From Lacinutrix mariniflava (lineage in GTDB: Bacteria > Bacteroidota > Bacteroidia > Flavobacteriales > Flavobacteriaceae): DNA of 64,000 nt. Shown here piece after piece: positions 8,117-17,084 of the stretch (positions are counted from its first letter, which is position 1; each line of letters starts with the position of its first letter). A program made the translations under genes and the position numbers. The stretch lies in NCBI RefSeq assembly GCF_001418015.1, contig NZ_LIQG01000027.1, positions 275,752 through 339,751 on the forward strand, in the 5' to 3' direction. The notes beneath the pieces are model-generated. The model ran no database searches and was not told where the DNA came from. It was given only the letters and a program-made list of their open reading frames with translations.

Positions 8117-8812
8117 ATGTCCGTTAATTGGAGGAAAACCATTTATTTCAACTTTAAAAAATTCCCATTTCCTATAGCGAAAAAGTTACCGGTCTATTTT
8201 TACGGTCGCGTTAAGTTAGCAAGTATTGCTGGAGAAATATTAATTGATGCTCCAATTAAGACCGCCATGATTGGTTTTGGACAGCAGTACGAAATGGACA
8301 CCGTTTCAAATAGAACAGCTGAGTTTTCTTTAAAAGGGAAACTAGTATTTAAAGGCTATGCTCAATTTGGTAAAGATTATTTTATTTATGTAAAACATAA
8401 TGCATTCTGCCAAATTGGTAATATGGCTTCCTTAGCCTCAAGAGGCAAGCTTATATGTACAAAGCATGTTGTTCTTGGTGACTATGCTAGACTAGGATCC
8501 GAATCACAGATAATTGATAGTAATTTTCATCAAATGATTAATACATTAACTAATGAGAAAGCACCAATAGCTTCGCCAATAGTAATAGGGAATTATAATT
8601 ACATTGGTAATAGAGTGTCAATTATGTCTAAAACAAAGACTCAAAATTTTTGTACAATAGCTTCAAATAGCTTGTGTAATAAAGATTACATGTCTTTAAA
8701 AGAAAATAGCCTAATTGGTGGCATTCCTGCTAAATTAATTAAAGAGAATATAACGCGAGATTGGAAAGGAGAGCAAAAGAACTTATTGAAAAACTTAATT
8801 GTTAAAGCTTAA
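8117..8812 (+). CDS. Left-handed beta-helix (hexapeptide) acyltransferase; start possibly shifted by homopolymer
   Basis: A WcaF/colanic-acid-type O-acetyltransferase by appearance. The C-terminal half has hexapeptide-like turns (IGNMASLAS, VVLGDYARLGS, IVIGNYNYIGNRVSI, SLIGGIPAKLI). The start at 8117 is the first in-frame ATG after the flippase stop. Coding signal seems to reach further up: an ATG at 8061 overlapping the flippase stop (ATGA) reads MINSLKK, then leaves the frame at a run of nine A (8074-8083 region). One extra A would join it to KKYRKFKKECHFF in the main frame. A frame-preserving start at 8018 is less likely because it overlaps the flippase by 47 bp. Confidence 0.7.
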   Translation: MSVNWRKTIYFNFKKFPFPIAKKLPVYFYGRVKLASIAGEILIDAPIKTAMIGFGQQYEMDTVSNRTAEFSLKGKLVFKGYAQFGKDYFIYVKHNAFCQIGNMASLASRGKLICTKHVVLGDYARLGSESQIIDSNFHQMINTLTNEKAPIASPIVIGNYNYIGNRVSIMSKTKTQNFCTIASNSLCNKDYMSLKENSLIGGIPAKLIKENITRDWKGEQKNLLKNLIVKA

Positions 8813-8824
8813 TTATTAAAACAA

Positions 8825-9952
8825 TTACTGAGTCCAAGTATTAATATATTTTTTTGCTGAAGAAATATAATCATGTTCATTCTCTATAAATTGTCGTGCA
8901 TTTTTAGATATTTCAAGAATATTCTCAGGATTTAAAATTAACCACTCAAGTTTCTTTACAATAGAATCGACATCTGGCAATGCGTTAATAACTACAGTAT
9001 CTTCCTTGATATTATAGAACTCTAACCATTCTTGTTCTGCGCCTGTAAAAACAACTTTGCCTTTTGCCATCGCTTCAAGTGCGTTGTAACCTTGGTCGAA
9101 ACCATACACTTGGTCTAAAAGAATATGTGCTTCATCATAGATTTTTATATACTCTTTATATGGTATATTTTCTGTTGTTTTTATAGTAACTTTATTTGGG
9201 TATTTATCTTGAATTATTGCCAAAGCTTTTTCGAAAAAAACATTGCCTTTTCTATTTTTAGAAGTCAGATTTATACCATGAAAAATCTTTATTTTATCCT
9301 TAAATTTTAAAGTATTAAAGGGTAATAATTCTACATTAATAGGGTTTGGTATCATTCCTAAATACTTCTCATTACCAATTAATGGAATATGATAATCTAT
9401 ATCTGAGGCTATAACACCAGACACATTTTTATATATATGTTTATGTAAATTGGTATGCGCAGCATCAAGATATTTTAAAGCTGAATCGAAGTCTGTTTCA
9501 CCATTTAAATATGGCGTAAGTATAGAATATCTAAATAAACCATCGTTAGCATGTTTTATGCTAATATGGTCTGTACCACAAGAGAGTAAAAATGTTTTTT
9601 TGTTATTTTTTTTTAAAAGATTAAATATTTCTTTTTCGGTTTTTGGTAAACATAAAAAAGGCGTTTCATTAATAAATTGTATAACATCGTAATTTTTTAA
9701 TTCACTTTGTAATTTTATAATCTGTCTTTTTACATTAATCGAATGCAAATCTATTTTAGAAAACTTATAAATGATGTTTTTTAATAATTTTAAAAAACCG
9801 TTATCATATTTTTTTTTAATTTTTAAGTCTACTGGTATGTTCTTAAAACCATCGTTTAAGCCCGCAATTTTAACGTCATGCCCCAACTTAGCTAACCCTT
9901 GTTTTAGCGAATTGTGTAAATTACTATATTCTCCTATCAATAATATTTTCAT
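8825..9952 (-). CDS. Glycosyltransferase, GT4-like (GT-B fold)
   Basis: A 375-residue protein starting MKILLIGEYSNLHNSL, the usual first strand of a GT-B glycosyltransferase. The C-terminal half carries DEAHILLDQVYGFDQGYNALEAMAKGKVV, whose E-A-M-A-x-G-K pattern is the nucleotide-sugar-binding region of GT4 enzymes. A Met 15 codons upstream is rejected because it would add an unrelated hydrophobic stretch and reach into the divergent gene's promoter. It converges on the acyltransferase gene with 12 bp between stops. Donor and acceptor sugars are unknown. Confidence 0.8.
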   Translation of the reverse strand: MKILLIGEYSNLHNSLKQGLAKLGHDVKIAGLNDGFKNIPVDLKIKKKYDNGFLKLLKNIIYKFSKIDLHSINVKRQIIKLQSELKNYDVIQFINETPFLCLPKTEKEIFNLLKKNNKKTFLLSCGTDHISIKHANDGLFRYSILTPYLNGETDFDSALKYLDAAHTNLHKHIYKNVSGVIASDIDYHIPLIGNEKYLGMIPNPINVELLPFNTLKFKDKIKIFHGINLTSKNRKGNVFFEKALAIIQDKYPNKVTIKTTENIPYKEYIKIYDEAHILLDQVYGFDQGYNALEAMAKGKVVFTGAEQEWLEFYNIKEDTVVINALPDVDSIVKKLEWLILNPENILEISKNARQFIENEHDYISSAKKYINTWTQ

Positions 9953-9957
9953 TATAG

Positions 9958-9965
9958 TATATTTG
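9958..9965 (+). promoter_or_regulatory. Predicted -7 element for the GT4 gene at 9984
   Basis: TATATTTG fits TAnnTTTG. Transcription would start near 9972, about 12 nt before the GTG start. It lies in the 31-bp gap between two divergent glycosyltransferase genes. Confidence 0.45.
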
Positions 9966-9983
9966 ATAATAAATCTAATATAA

Positions 9984-11084
9984 GTGCAAAGAAACAATAA
10001 AAAAAAGATTTGTATAGTTACTTCTTCGTTAGGAAAAGGAGGTGCAGAAAAATCTTCGGCATTATTATCTATAATGCTTAGCGATTTAGGTTACAAAGTA
10101 CATATTGTTTGTATTCTTAATATAATTGATTATCCTTTTAAAGGTGAAATTTTAAACCTAGGTGAGTTTAAAGAAAAAAATAATTCTATAATTGGTAAGC
10201 TAAAAAGCATTTGGAAATTGTACAGCTTTTTAAAAAATGAAAAGTTTGATGTGGTTATAGATAGTAGAAGTAGACCAACTATTTTAAAGCAGTATTTTAT
10301 TAATAAAATAATTTATGGCTCTCAAAACATCTATTACATGGTACGTAGTTACAAACTTGAAAACTATCTTCCTAAAAATAAATATTTTGCAAAAATTCTA
10401 TATAAAAATGCCAATAAAATAATTACAGTTTCTAAAGCTATACAAAATAAAATTGAAGAAAAGTATGGTTTTAAAAATGTTGAAACTGTTTACAATCCTG
10501 TAGATTTAAATGCGAGTGAATCTATATTGGAAAAAGAAATTACTTATAATGAAAAGTTTGTTTTATTTTACGGACGCTTGGTAGATAGTGTTAAAAACAT
10601 AACTTTATTAATAGAAAGTTATAGCCTGTCTCAGTTACCTGAAAATAATATTAATTTAGTAGTACTTGGCGATGGTCCAGATTTACAAAAGTTTAAAACG
10701 TTAACTAAAACATTAGGAATAGAAGAGAAAGTGCAATTTTTACCAAATACACGTAATCCAATTACATATGTAAAGAAAGCTGTTTTTACACTGCTTACAA
10801 GCCATTACGAAGGTTTCCCAAGGGTGCTTATAGAAAGTTTATCTATTAACACACCAGTTATTGCTGTAAATTGTAAATCTGGTCCTTCAGAAATTATAGT
10901 AGACAAACATAATGGATTATTAGTAGAGAATTATAATTCTGAAGCTCTTGCAAATGCCATGAATGAGTTTGCCATTAACGAAGAATTGTACAGCAATTGT
11001 AAGAAAAATGCTAAAACAAGTGTAGAGAAATTTTCAGTTGAAAATATATCTAAACATTGGGAGAAACTAATAGAGGCGGAATAA
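9984..11084 (+). CDS. GT4 glycosyltransferase, GTG start
   Basis: A 366-residue GT-B enzyme. The N-terminal KKICIVTSSLGKGGAEKSS is the glycine-rich acceptor-side loop typical of GT4. The second domain has LFYGRLVDSVKN, then the E-x7-E region EGFPRVLIESLSINTPVI and SGPSEII. The start is GTG at 9984; no ATG lies before the conserved strand. It likely adds one sugar of the lipid-linked repeat unit on the cytosolic face. It lies 13 bp upstream of the ketoisomerase gene, so the two are probably co-transcribed. Confidence 0.87.
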   Translation: MQRNNKKKICIVTSSLGKGGAEKSSALLSIMLSDLGYKVHIVCILNIIDYPFKGEILNLGEFKEKNNSIIGKLKSIWKLYSFLKNEKFDVVIDSRSRPTILKQYFINKIIYGSQNIYYMVRSYKLENYLPKNKYFAKILYKNANKIITVSKAIQNKIEEKYGFKNVETVYNPVDLNASESILEKEITYNEKFVLFYGRLVDSVKNITLLIESYSLSQLPENNINLVVLGDGPDLQKFKTLTKTLGIEEKVQFLPNTRNPITYVKKAVFTLLTSHYEGFPRVLIESLSINTPVIAVNCKSGPSEIIVDKHNGLLVENYNSEALANAMNEFAINEELYSNCKKNAKTSVEKFSVENISKHWEKLIEAE

Positions 11085-11097
11085 CTTAAATTTATAG

Positions 11098-11514
11098 ATG
11101 AAAACAACCACAATAGACAACGTAGAGCTAATAGATATTCCTAAAATAATTGATGAAAAAGGAAGAGGTAATTTATGTGTAATAGAAGGTTATATTTTAA
11201 AATATAACGTAAAACGAACATACTATTTATTCGATGTACCGAGCGATGCAAGCAGAGGAGGACACGCTCACATAGCCTGTCATGAATTATTAGTAGCGTT
11301 AAGCGGTAGTTTTGATGTTGTAGTAAAGGATGGAGAAAATTCTAGAACTATTACATTAAATAAACCCGATAAAGGTTTGTTAATAGTAGATGGTATATGG
11401 AGAGAACTCGATAATTTTTCGTCTGGAGCAGTATGTTTAGTTTTGGCTTCAGAAAAATATGATGAAGCAGATTATATTAGAGATTATAATGTTTTTTTAG
11501 AATCTAAAGGGTAG
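11098..11514 (+). CDS. fdtA: dTDP-4-keto-6-deoxyhexose 3,4-ketoisomerase, FdtA/WxcM-like cupin
   Basis: A 138-residue single-domain cupin. The signature RGGHAH (residues 53-58) and the following glutamate at CHELLVALSGSF hold the catalytic and substrate-contact residues of the FdtA/QdtA family. These enzymes move the keto group from C4 to C3 before transamination. Its partner aminotransferase is 4.5 kb upstream, beyond two minus-strand-facing boundaries, which is unusual because the two genes normally adjoin. The 3' end overlaps the convergent glycosyltransferase gene by 11 bp. FdtA versus QdtA product stereochemistry is undecided. Confidence 0.85.
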   Translation: MKTTTIDNVELIDIPKIIDEKGRGNLCVIEGYILKYNVKRTYYLFDVPSDASRGGHAHIACHELLVALSGSFDVVVKDGENSRTITLNKPDKGLLIVDGIWRELDNFSSGAVCLVLASEKYDEADYIRDYNVFLESKG

Positions 11515-12394
11515 TTTGTGTTTTATATGCATTGCACATAAAGCTTATTCTATACAGTTGTAAAATGGTTATTGAAGGCGAAATGCTTAATAAATTTTTT
11601 TTCATGCTGTTTTTCAAAAACTTATACAATAAGCTAAAAAGCCAAACGAGATTAAGTTGGTATAATTTGGAGAATAGCTGAAGCAAATCGTTACTATGGT
11701 TATTAAAGCCTTCAGTTTTATAAAAATGAATTAAGGTTAATGCAGCCTGTTCTTTCTTTTTTAAATAAACTTCACTTTTTTCAATCCCTAAATGATAGAC
11801 TTCATTATCAATATGGCGAACTTTAACTTTATTATTTTGAAGTAAAGCACCAAAGTAATTATCGAAGCCATATCCTTTATTGTCCTCAATTTTAGAATTA
11901 ACAGAATTAAAAACGCTTTTTTTTATTAAATAATTTGCAGAAATAATAACTTTATATGGCAGTTTGTTTCTCGTAGATGCAGGAATTTGCTCTTTAGTTT
12001 TTCCGTATTTCCATCGTAAAATATACGAGTGCTCAGGCTTGTTTTTGTAATAGGCAAAACCTCCAAAATAAGCATCGTATTCAAGCGCGATAGCATCGAT
12101 GTAGTTAGATATGAATTTATCTGACTTTGGAGTAACATCAGCATCTAAAAATAAAAGCCAATCGTATTTTGCTTTTAATGCTAAGGCTTGCCTTGCTTTA
12201 ACACGGCCTATATTGGTGGTATTCTCAATAATTTGCGTGTTGCTTAGTGCATTGCTTGAATTAATTTTTGAGGTACTACCATCCTCCAGAACAATTATTT
12301 CGAAGGCTACAGAGCTCGTTATCAATTGCGAATGAATTGTTGCAATTAATTTAGAAACATTATAATTGTATGTAGGAATTAGTACTGAAAGCAT
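11504..12394 (-). CDS. GT2 glycosyltransferase
   Basis: A 296-residue GT-A enzyme of family 2. It opens MLSVLIPTYNYNVSKLI, followed by VLEDGSTS and the DxD-type motif LFLDADVTP that binds the metal and nucleotide-sugar. The C-terminal part has no clear membrane helix. It is monocistronic on the minus strand, and its end overlaps the end of fdtA by 11 bp, so neither gene has room for a terminator. Sugar specificity is unknown. Confidence 0.87.
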   Translation of the reverse strand: MLSVLIPTYNYNVSKLIATIHSQLITSSVAFEIIVLEDGSTSKINSSNALSNTQIIENTTNIGRVKARQALALKAKYDWLLFLDADVTPKSDKFISNYIDAIALEYDAYFGGFAYYKNKPEHSYILRWKYGKTKEQIPASTRNKLPYKVIISANYLIKKSVFNSVNSKIEDNKGYGFDNYFGALLQNNKVKVRHIDNEVYHLGIEKSEVYLKKKEQAALTLIHFYKTEGFNNHSNDLLQLFSKLYQLNLVWLFSLLYKFLKNSMKKNLLSISPSITILQLYRISFMCNAYKTQTTL

Positions 12395-12519
12395 GATTTT
12401 ATGAGTTTAAAAATACAGTTTTTTAATAGGAAGAAATAAGAAATTGTCTTTTAATTTTTTTGATGTTTAATTCTATAGAAAATAGTAAATTGCATAAGAT
12501 TAATTTTTGATTCTTTCAT

Positions 12520-13332
12520 TTGGAAAAACAAGCTATTTCAGATATTATATATAACCATATTTTTGCTCATAAACAGGCTTTAGTAGAGCAGTTTACCAAG
12601 AGTGAGAAGACCATAGGTTATTTTTACATAGATAATGTTTTGCCAGAAGAATTGGCATTAGAATGCGCTAGAGTTTTCCCAAAACCGAAAGAAATGAGAT
12701 TGCTTAAATCTATAAAGGAGTATAAGCATGTGTCTGCCCAAATGAATAAACATCATCAGCTTTTAGAGGCTGTGATCTATGCTTTTCAAAATGAGAAAAT
12801 TGTTACTCTTATTGGCGAAATTTGTAATATATCAACTTTATATCCAGACGATTCATTGTATGCCGGAGGTTTGTCGTTAATGGCGAAAGATAATTTTTTA
12901 AATCCGCATTTAGATAATTCACACGATGCAGAGAGAGAACGTTGGAGAGTTTTAAACCTTTTGTATTACGTTACGCCAAATTGGAAACAACAAAATGGAG
13001 GGAATTTAGAGTTATGGCCAAATGGCCCTAAAAAGGAACCTTTAGAAATAGTGAGTAAGTTTAATAGATTAATTGTTATGGCTACACATTCTAGTTCATG
13101 GCATTCTGTTAACAAAGTTACTATAGACGGCAATCGCTGTTGTATCTCTAATTACTATTTTAGTGATAATGCGCTACTTGAAACCGATAAATTCCATATT
13201 ACCAAGTTTAGAGGTAGACCAAATCAAAAAATCACGAATTTACTTTTAGATTGTGATTCTAGTTTAAGGATGTTGGTTAGAAAAATTTTTAAAAAAGGAG
13301 TACGTAAAAACCCACATGTTTATAAAAAGTAG
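12520..13332 (+). CDS. 2-oxoglutarate/Fe(II)-dependent oxygenase, TTG start
   Basis: A 270-residue double-stranded beta-helix oxygenase. The iron triad is His130 and Asp132 (PHLDNS) and His195 (SSWHSV); Arg206 (NRCCIS) is placed to bind 2-oxoglutarate. It resembles the 2OG-Fe(II) oxygenases seen in polysaccharide loci, which may hydroxylate or otherwise tailor a glycan or its carrier (inference). The start is TTG at 12520. It stands alone, 125 bp from a divergent glycosyltransferase. Confidence 0.82.
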   Translation: MEKQAISDIIYNHIFAHKQALVEQFTKSEKTIGYFYIDNVLPEELALECARVFPKPKEMRLLKSIKEYKHVSAQMNKHHQLLEAVIYAFQNEKIVTLIGEICNISTLYPDDSLYAGGLSLMAKDNFLNPHLDNSHDAERERWRVLNLLYYVTPNWKQQNGGNLELWPNGPKKEPLEIVSKFNRLIVMATHSSSWHSVNKVTIDGNRCCISNYYFSDNALLETDKFHITKFRGRPNQKITNLLLDCDSSLRMLVRKIFKKGVRKNPHVYKK

Positions 13333-13414
13333 TAGTGCTCTTGCTTTTATAACCTTAACCTATTGTTAAAATTAAAACAAAAACCAGTTATCTATATAGA
13401 AAACTAAAAGAGGA

Positions 13415-14098
13415 TTAATTTCTACGTTGTACAACTTCAAAAACTTGATTTTCATCACATTTTAAAGTTTTACTTGGGTATTTTAATAGTAAAGCATAAT
13501 CGTGAGTTGCCATTAAAATTGTATTTCCATTTTTACTAATTTCTTGTAAAACCTCCATGATTTCAATACTTGTTTGAGGATCTAGATTTCCAGTTGGCTC
13601 ATCTGCCAATATAAGTTCAGGATTATTTAACAAAGCACGAGCAATAGCCACACGCTGTTGTTCTCCTCCAGACAACTCATGAGGGAATTTAAAACCAGTA
13701 GTTTTCATACCTACTTTATTAAGCACTTCTTCCATTCGTGTTGCCATAGCAGCTTTATCTTTCCAGCCTGTAGCTTTTAAAACAAATTCTAAGTTTGCAT
13801 TAACAGTTCTATCTGTTAAAAGCTTGAAATCTTGAAAAACAACTCCTAACTTACGTCTTAAAAAAGGAATGTCTTTTTCTTTTAAAGTATTTAGATTAAA
13901 ATCAACAATACTACCTTCTCCTTTTTTTAAAGGAATATCTCCATACAAGGTTTTCATAAAACTACTTTTACCAGAGCCCGTTTTTCCTATTAAATAAACA
14001 AAATCACCTTTGTCTATTTTTACATTAACGTTGGACAGCACTAGACTATCACCTTGAAAAATGGAAGCATCTTTAAATTCTAGAACAGTTTGAGACAT
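13415..14098 (-). CDS. ftsE: Cell-division ABC transporter ATPase FtsE
   Basis: A 227-residue ABC ATPase: Walker A GKTGSGKS (38-45), Q-loop FQD near 89, signature LSGGEQQR (142-149), Walker B LILADE (162-167) and an ATHD switch. FtsE works with the membrane protein FtsX to activate peptidoglycan hydrolases at the septum. No ftsX is adjacent; the permease at 30137 is of the LolC type. It is the last gene of an operon with three glycan genes, 6 bp after the preceding one. Confidence 0.88.
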   Translation of the reverse strand: MSQTVLEFKDASIFQGDSLVLSNVNVKIDKGDFVYLIGKTGSGKSSFMKTLYGDIPLKKGEGSIVDFNLNTLKEKDIPFLRRKLGVVFQDFKLLTDRTVNANLEFVLKATGWKDKAAMATRMEEVLNKVGMKTTGFKFPHELSGGEQQRVAIARALLNNPELILADEPTGNLDPQTSIEIMEVLQEISKNGNTILMATHDYALLLKYPSKTLKCDENQVFEVVQRRN

Positions 14099-14104
14099 AT
14101 AAAT

Positions 14105-15451
14105 TTATAGTTTTTTAATACTGAAATATTTAGACTTCAAATCTAAAACATTAATAATAACAAAATAAACAATTAATGGTAAAAACGGAAACGCAAACCT
14201 ACTATTAGAGCCATAAACAACTAATCCTTGGGCTAAAGCTCCTGAGAGTACTATGCAGACAACAAATAAATTGAAATCATAAATTTTGATTTTACTTTTA
14301 AAAAACTGAAAAAGTTTTTTAATTGCAAACAAAATGAATAGTATATTGAACAAAGCTAATAAGTATATTTGAAAATACTCCCAAATTATTACTAAACCGT
14401 ATTTAAAATATTTGTTTTTAAAGGATTGATAGTTCCATTTTAGTGCACCAGATTTTGTAAAAAACAAATAAGAAGATTTAAGTACTTGCTTAGCATATAA
14501 ATCTGGATGCTTTTTAAAAAGGTTTTTAGAAATTCTACCAAGCTCAGCTGATAAGTTTTGTGGAGTAAGGCCCGATTTTTCTTTAAGTTCATCGTAAGCA
14601 AACCAAACACTCATTGGTATTTTTCTTGGAGCAAATGTTATTAACGAATCTCTTTTTCTAACAAGAATATCTCTAATTAAGGCATCTTCATCTGGAGCCT
14701 TCTCAAAAAACGACGTTGCTGTTTGCGATAAATTAATGCCAAAATAGAATGTATTCGTAAAATACCCAATGTTTTTTTTATTGAAACTATTCCAAGAAAA
14801 ATAGATAAGAAATGGTAGTAAGATAACTGCGGAACTTTTTAAAACTATTTTGGTTAGTTTCTGTTTATAATTTTTAACAAAATAAAACAAAGCAAAAGCT
14901 AAGGTAAAGTATATAAAAAGTGGTTTTATTAAATAAATAATACTTAATAAAATGGATAGTATAAAATAATATTTTATGGATACGGCTGAGTTAAATAGCT
15001 TAAAACGCTCTATAAACCAAAAAATAAGGAGTACTAAACTTATGGTAAGAGACTCGGTTAGTATTGCAAATTCAAAAAATATATAATGAATAAATGAAGT
15101 AGTAAAAAAGGTAATCCAAAATGCAGTTGCGATGCTTTTTGTTCGTCTTTTAGAGAAATCGAATAAAAGGTAGATATTTAAAAATCCTAAAAGTATTTGA
15201 AATATAACAGTAATAATTAAACTGTTATTGGCTAAGGCTATTAGTGTGGAGTAGCCGGGTGTGCGGTTTCCTGGGTAGTTTTCTAGTTGTAAACGTGTTA
15301 TTAATTCACCTAAATTTATATAATCTTGACTATCCGGAAAAATACTTATTGAATTATAAAACAATGCTATGCAAACTCTAACAAATACTGCAAAAGTTAA
15401 GAGTACTCTCAAGGGATGATTATTAATGATTTTTTGCAGCTTCTGTATCAT
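14105..15451 (-). CDS. Multispanning GT-C glycosyltransferase, family 39/ArnT-like
   Basis: A 448-residue inner-membrane protein with about ten hydrophobic helices. The first periplasmic loop holds PDSQDYINLGE and NRTPGYSTLIAL, the acidic D-S/D-Y and R-x-P-G-Y patterns seen in lipid-phosphosugar-using GT-C enzymes. Such enzymes move a sugar from a polyprenyl-phosphate donor onto a surface glycan or lipid. The adjacent GT2 is the kind that makes that donor. The gap to the upstream gene is 3 bp and to ftsE 6 bp. Confidence 0.72.
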   Translation of the reverse strand: MIQKLQKIINNHPLRVLLTFAVFVRVCIALFYNSISIFPDSQDYINLGELITRLQLENYPGNRTPGYSTLIALANNSLIITVIFQILLGFLNIYLLFDFSKRRTKSIATAFWITFFTTSFIHYIFFEFAILTESLTISLVLLIFWFIERFKLFNSAVSIKYYFILSILLSIIYLIKPLFIYFTLAFALFYFVKNYKQKLTKIVLKSSAVILLPFLIYFSWNSFNKKNIGYFTNTFYFGINLSQTATSFFEKAPDEDALIRDILVRKRDSLITFAPRKIPMSVWFAYDELKEKSGLTPQNLSAELGRISKNLFKKHPDLYAKQVLKSSYLFFTKSGALKWNYQSFKNKYFKYGLVIIWEYFQIYLLALFNILFILFAIKKLFQFFKSKIKIYDFNLFVVCIVLSGALAQGLVVYGSNSRFAFPFLPLIVYFVIINVLDLKSKYFSIKKL

Positions 15452-15454
15452 TTT

Positions 15455-16180
15455 TTATTTGTAATTAAAATAAAGTTTAACTAATGCAAATGGTGTTTTT
15501 AAGAAGTCTAAAAAAGTTATTCTCGTATCTTCGTTGTCAATCCATTGTGTCAAGGGAACTTCTACTATATGTCTTTTACAATATTCTTTGCCAAATTGTT
15601 TTTTTGTTCTTGCAAGTAATTCAATATCAAATAACCATTTGGTTTTAAAAGTGTCTTTAAAAATAGTTTTGGCTAAATCTGTTTTAATGATTTTCGCTCC
15701 ACATTGAGTATCATAAATTCCTAATTTTAAAATCATACTATCCACAAATGTTGCTACAATTCTGCCAAAAAAATGTCTAGTTTTACTTCTTTTTATTGAG
15801 CTACCCATTTTTTTAAATCGAGAACCTAATATAAAATGGGAGTGTTCATCTTTTAAGTTGTAAAGTCTTTTTATTTCTTTTAAAGACGTTGATAAATCAG
15901 CATCTAAGTAGCCTATATGAGCGTAATTTTTATCTTTAAACTGAAGAACACCTTGTCGTATAGCTTCTGCCTTTCCTACATTTGTTGCTAGGTTTAAAAC
16001 GTAAGCATTTTTACTAGAGGCTAAGGTCTTTAATACATCGAGAGTGTTATCAATACTACCATCGTTAACAAAGCAAAAATCTAATTCTGTTTCTGTTAAA
16101 AGGAAAGTATTAAAGCTATCGACATCAAGTCTATTTGCTTCATTATAACACGGGACTATTATTAATGCTTTTTCTTGCAT
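15455..16180 (-). CDS. GT2 polyprenyl-phosphate glycosyltransferase (ALG5/DPM-like)
   Basis: A 241-residue GT-A enzyme. It shows LIIVPCYNEANRL, FVNDGSIDNT and the metal site GYLDADLST, then a TQCGAKIIK segment and the W-L-F-D-I-E-L motif that mark dolichyl/undecaprenyl-phosphate sugar transferases. No C-terminal membrane pair is present. The likely reaction is transfer of a hexose from a nucleotide donor to undecaprenyl phosphate, supplying the downstream GT-C enzyme. Its start overlaps the methyltransferase gene by 19 bp. Confidence 0.85.
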   Translation of the reverse strand: MQEKALIIVPCYNEANRLDVDSFNTFLLTETELDFCFVNDGSIDNTLDVLKTLASSKNAYVLNLATNVGKAEAIRQGVLQFKDKNYAHIGYLDADLSTSLKEIKRLYNLKDEHSHFILGSRFKKMGSSIKRSKTRHFFGRIVATFVDSMILKLGIYDTQCGAKIIKTDLAKTIFKDTFKTKWLFDIELLARTKKQFGKEYCKRHIVEVPLTQWIDNEDTRITFLDFLKTPFALVKLYFNYK

Positions 16181-16950
16181 ATCGCATAATTTGAAAGTCC
16201 GATAATGCGTACACCCAAGTTTTCTAGAAAGTTTGTAACTATATTATCACAGATTAATATACTTGAAAAAAGGTTGGTAACAATTTTGCCGTGAGACCAG
16301 CTAGAAACTCTAGTTTCTTTTGATGGATTTTTTTTTAAAGATTCAATCTGTTTTTCAATAAACCGAGGTAGTAAAAGAGAAGTAAAAAAATAGCCTTTCT
16401 TCTCTACCAAAAATTGATTATGCTCCAAGACTTTTGTTAATGAGTTGTTAGTATAACGTCGGTAATGTCCTAAAATAATATCATGCTGAGTGAATAGGCT
16501 TTGAAAAGCAGGAACAGTTATTAAAAGATTAGTTTTTTTACTAAAATTTGGTAGTTTATTAAGGCTTTTTAAAAAGGCCTCATCTGCATCAATATGTTCT
16601 AAAACATCTAAAAGTAAAACAACATCTATTTCATCTTTAGATTGTAAGGGAAGGTCATTAGTAGATTTATAAACGGCTATATTTATGCCGCTTTCTAAAT
16701 TAAAAGTCTTTAGTTGTTCATCTGTAAAAGCAATATCTACACAATGAAACTGACTATTTTTATAGGTTTCAGAAAGCTGTTTAGCTAAAAAGGTATCGCC
16801 AGAGCCAATATCCAAAAAGATATAAGGTAGTGTAACGTCGGGTAATATATGATTTAATTTATTTTTTATAAACCTTAATCTAACACTTTCCCATGGATGT
16901 CTATAATTTGTGTGCTTCTTGCCTTTTTGTGTAAGTTCTACTAAATCCAT
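16162..16950 (-). CDS. Class I SAM-dependent methyltransferase
   Basis: A 262-residue protein with a Rossmann methyltransferase core. Motif I is FLDIGSGDTFLAKQL, the acidic end of strand 2 is HCVDIAF, and VVLLLDVLEHI is motif IV/post-I, in the UbiE/Coq5-like arrangement. The C-terminal part (hydrophobic, SHGKIVTNLFSSILICDN) fits membrane-associated lipid or polyprenyl substrates. It is the first gene of the operon with GT2, GT-C and ftsE. Substrate unknown. Confidence 0.8.
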   Translation of the reverse strand: MDLVELTQKGKKHTNYRHPWESVRLRFIKNKLNHILPDVTLPYIFLDIGSGDTFLAKQLSETYKNSQFHCVDIAFTDEQLKTFNLESGINIAVYKSTNDLPLQSKDEIDVVLLLDVLEHIDADEAFLKSLNKLPNFSKKTNLLITVPAFQSLFTQHDIILGHYRRYTNNSLTKVLEHNQFLVEKKGYFFTSLLLPRFIEKQIESLKKNPSKETRVSSWSHGKIVTNLFSSILICDNIVTNFLENLGVRIIGLSNYAICKKKH

Positions 16951-17050
16951 GCAATGGTTTATTAATTGGTAAATATAAAATAATTTATCAGACTATAAAT
17001 TCAATTTATAATTATAACAAATTTCTAACGTTAACATATTAGGATTAAAT

Positions 17051-17058
17051 TATCTTTG
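17051..17058 (+). promoter_or_regulatory. Predicted -7 element for the TPR protein gene
   Basis: TATCTTTG matches TAnnTTTG and lies 26 bp before the ATG at 17085, in the gap between two divergent operons. Confidence 0.5.
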
Positions 17059-17084
17059 ATTCTTAAATTTTAAATACCTAGTTA

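Noticed and set aside
8061..8177. A 38-codon frame starting at the ATGA overlap after the flippase
   Set aside because: It ends soon and its translation is the wrong frame of the acyltransferase gene; better explained by the A-run shift described above.
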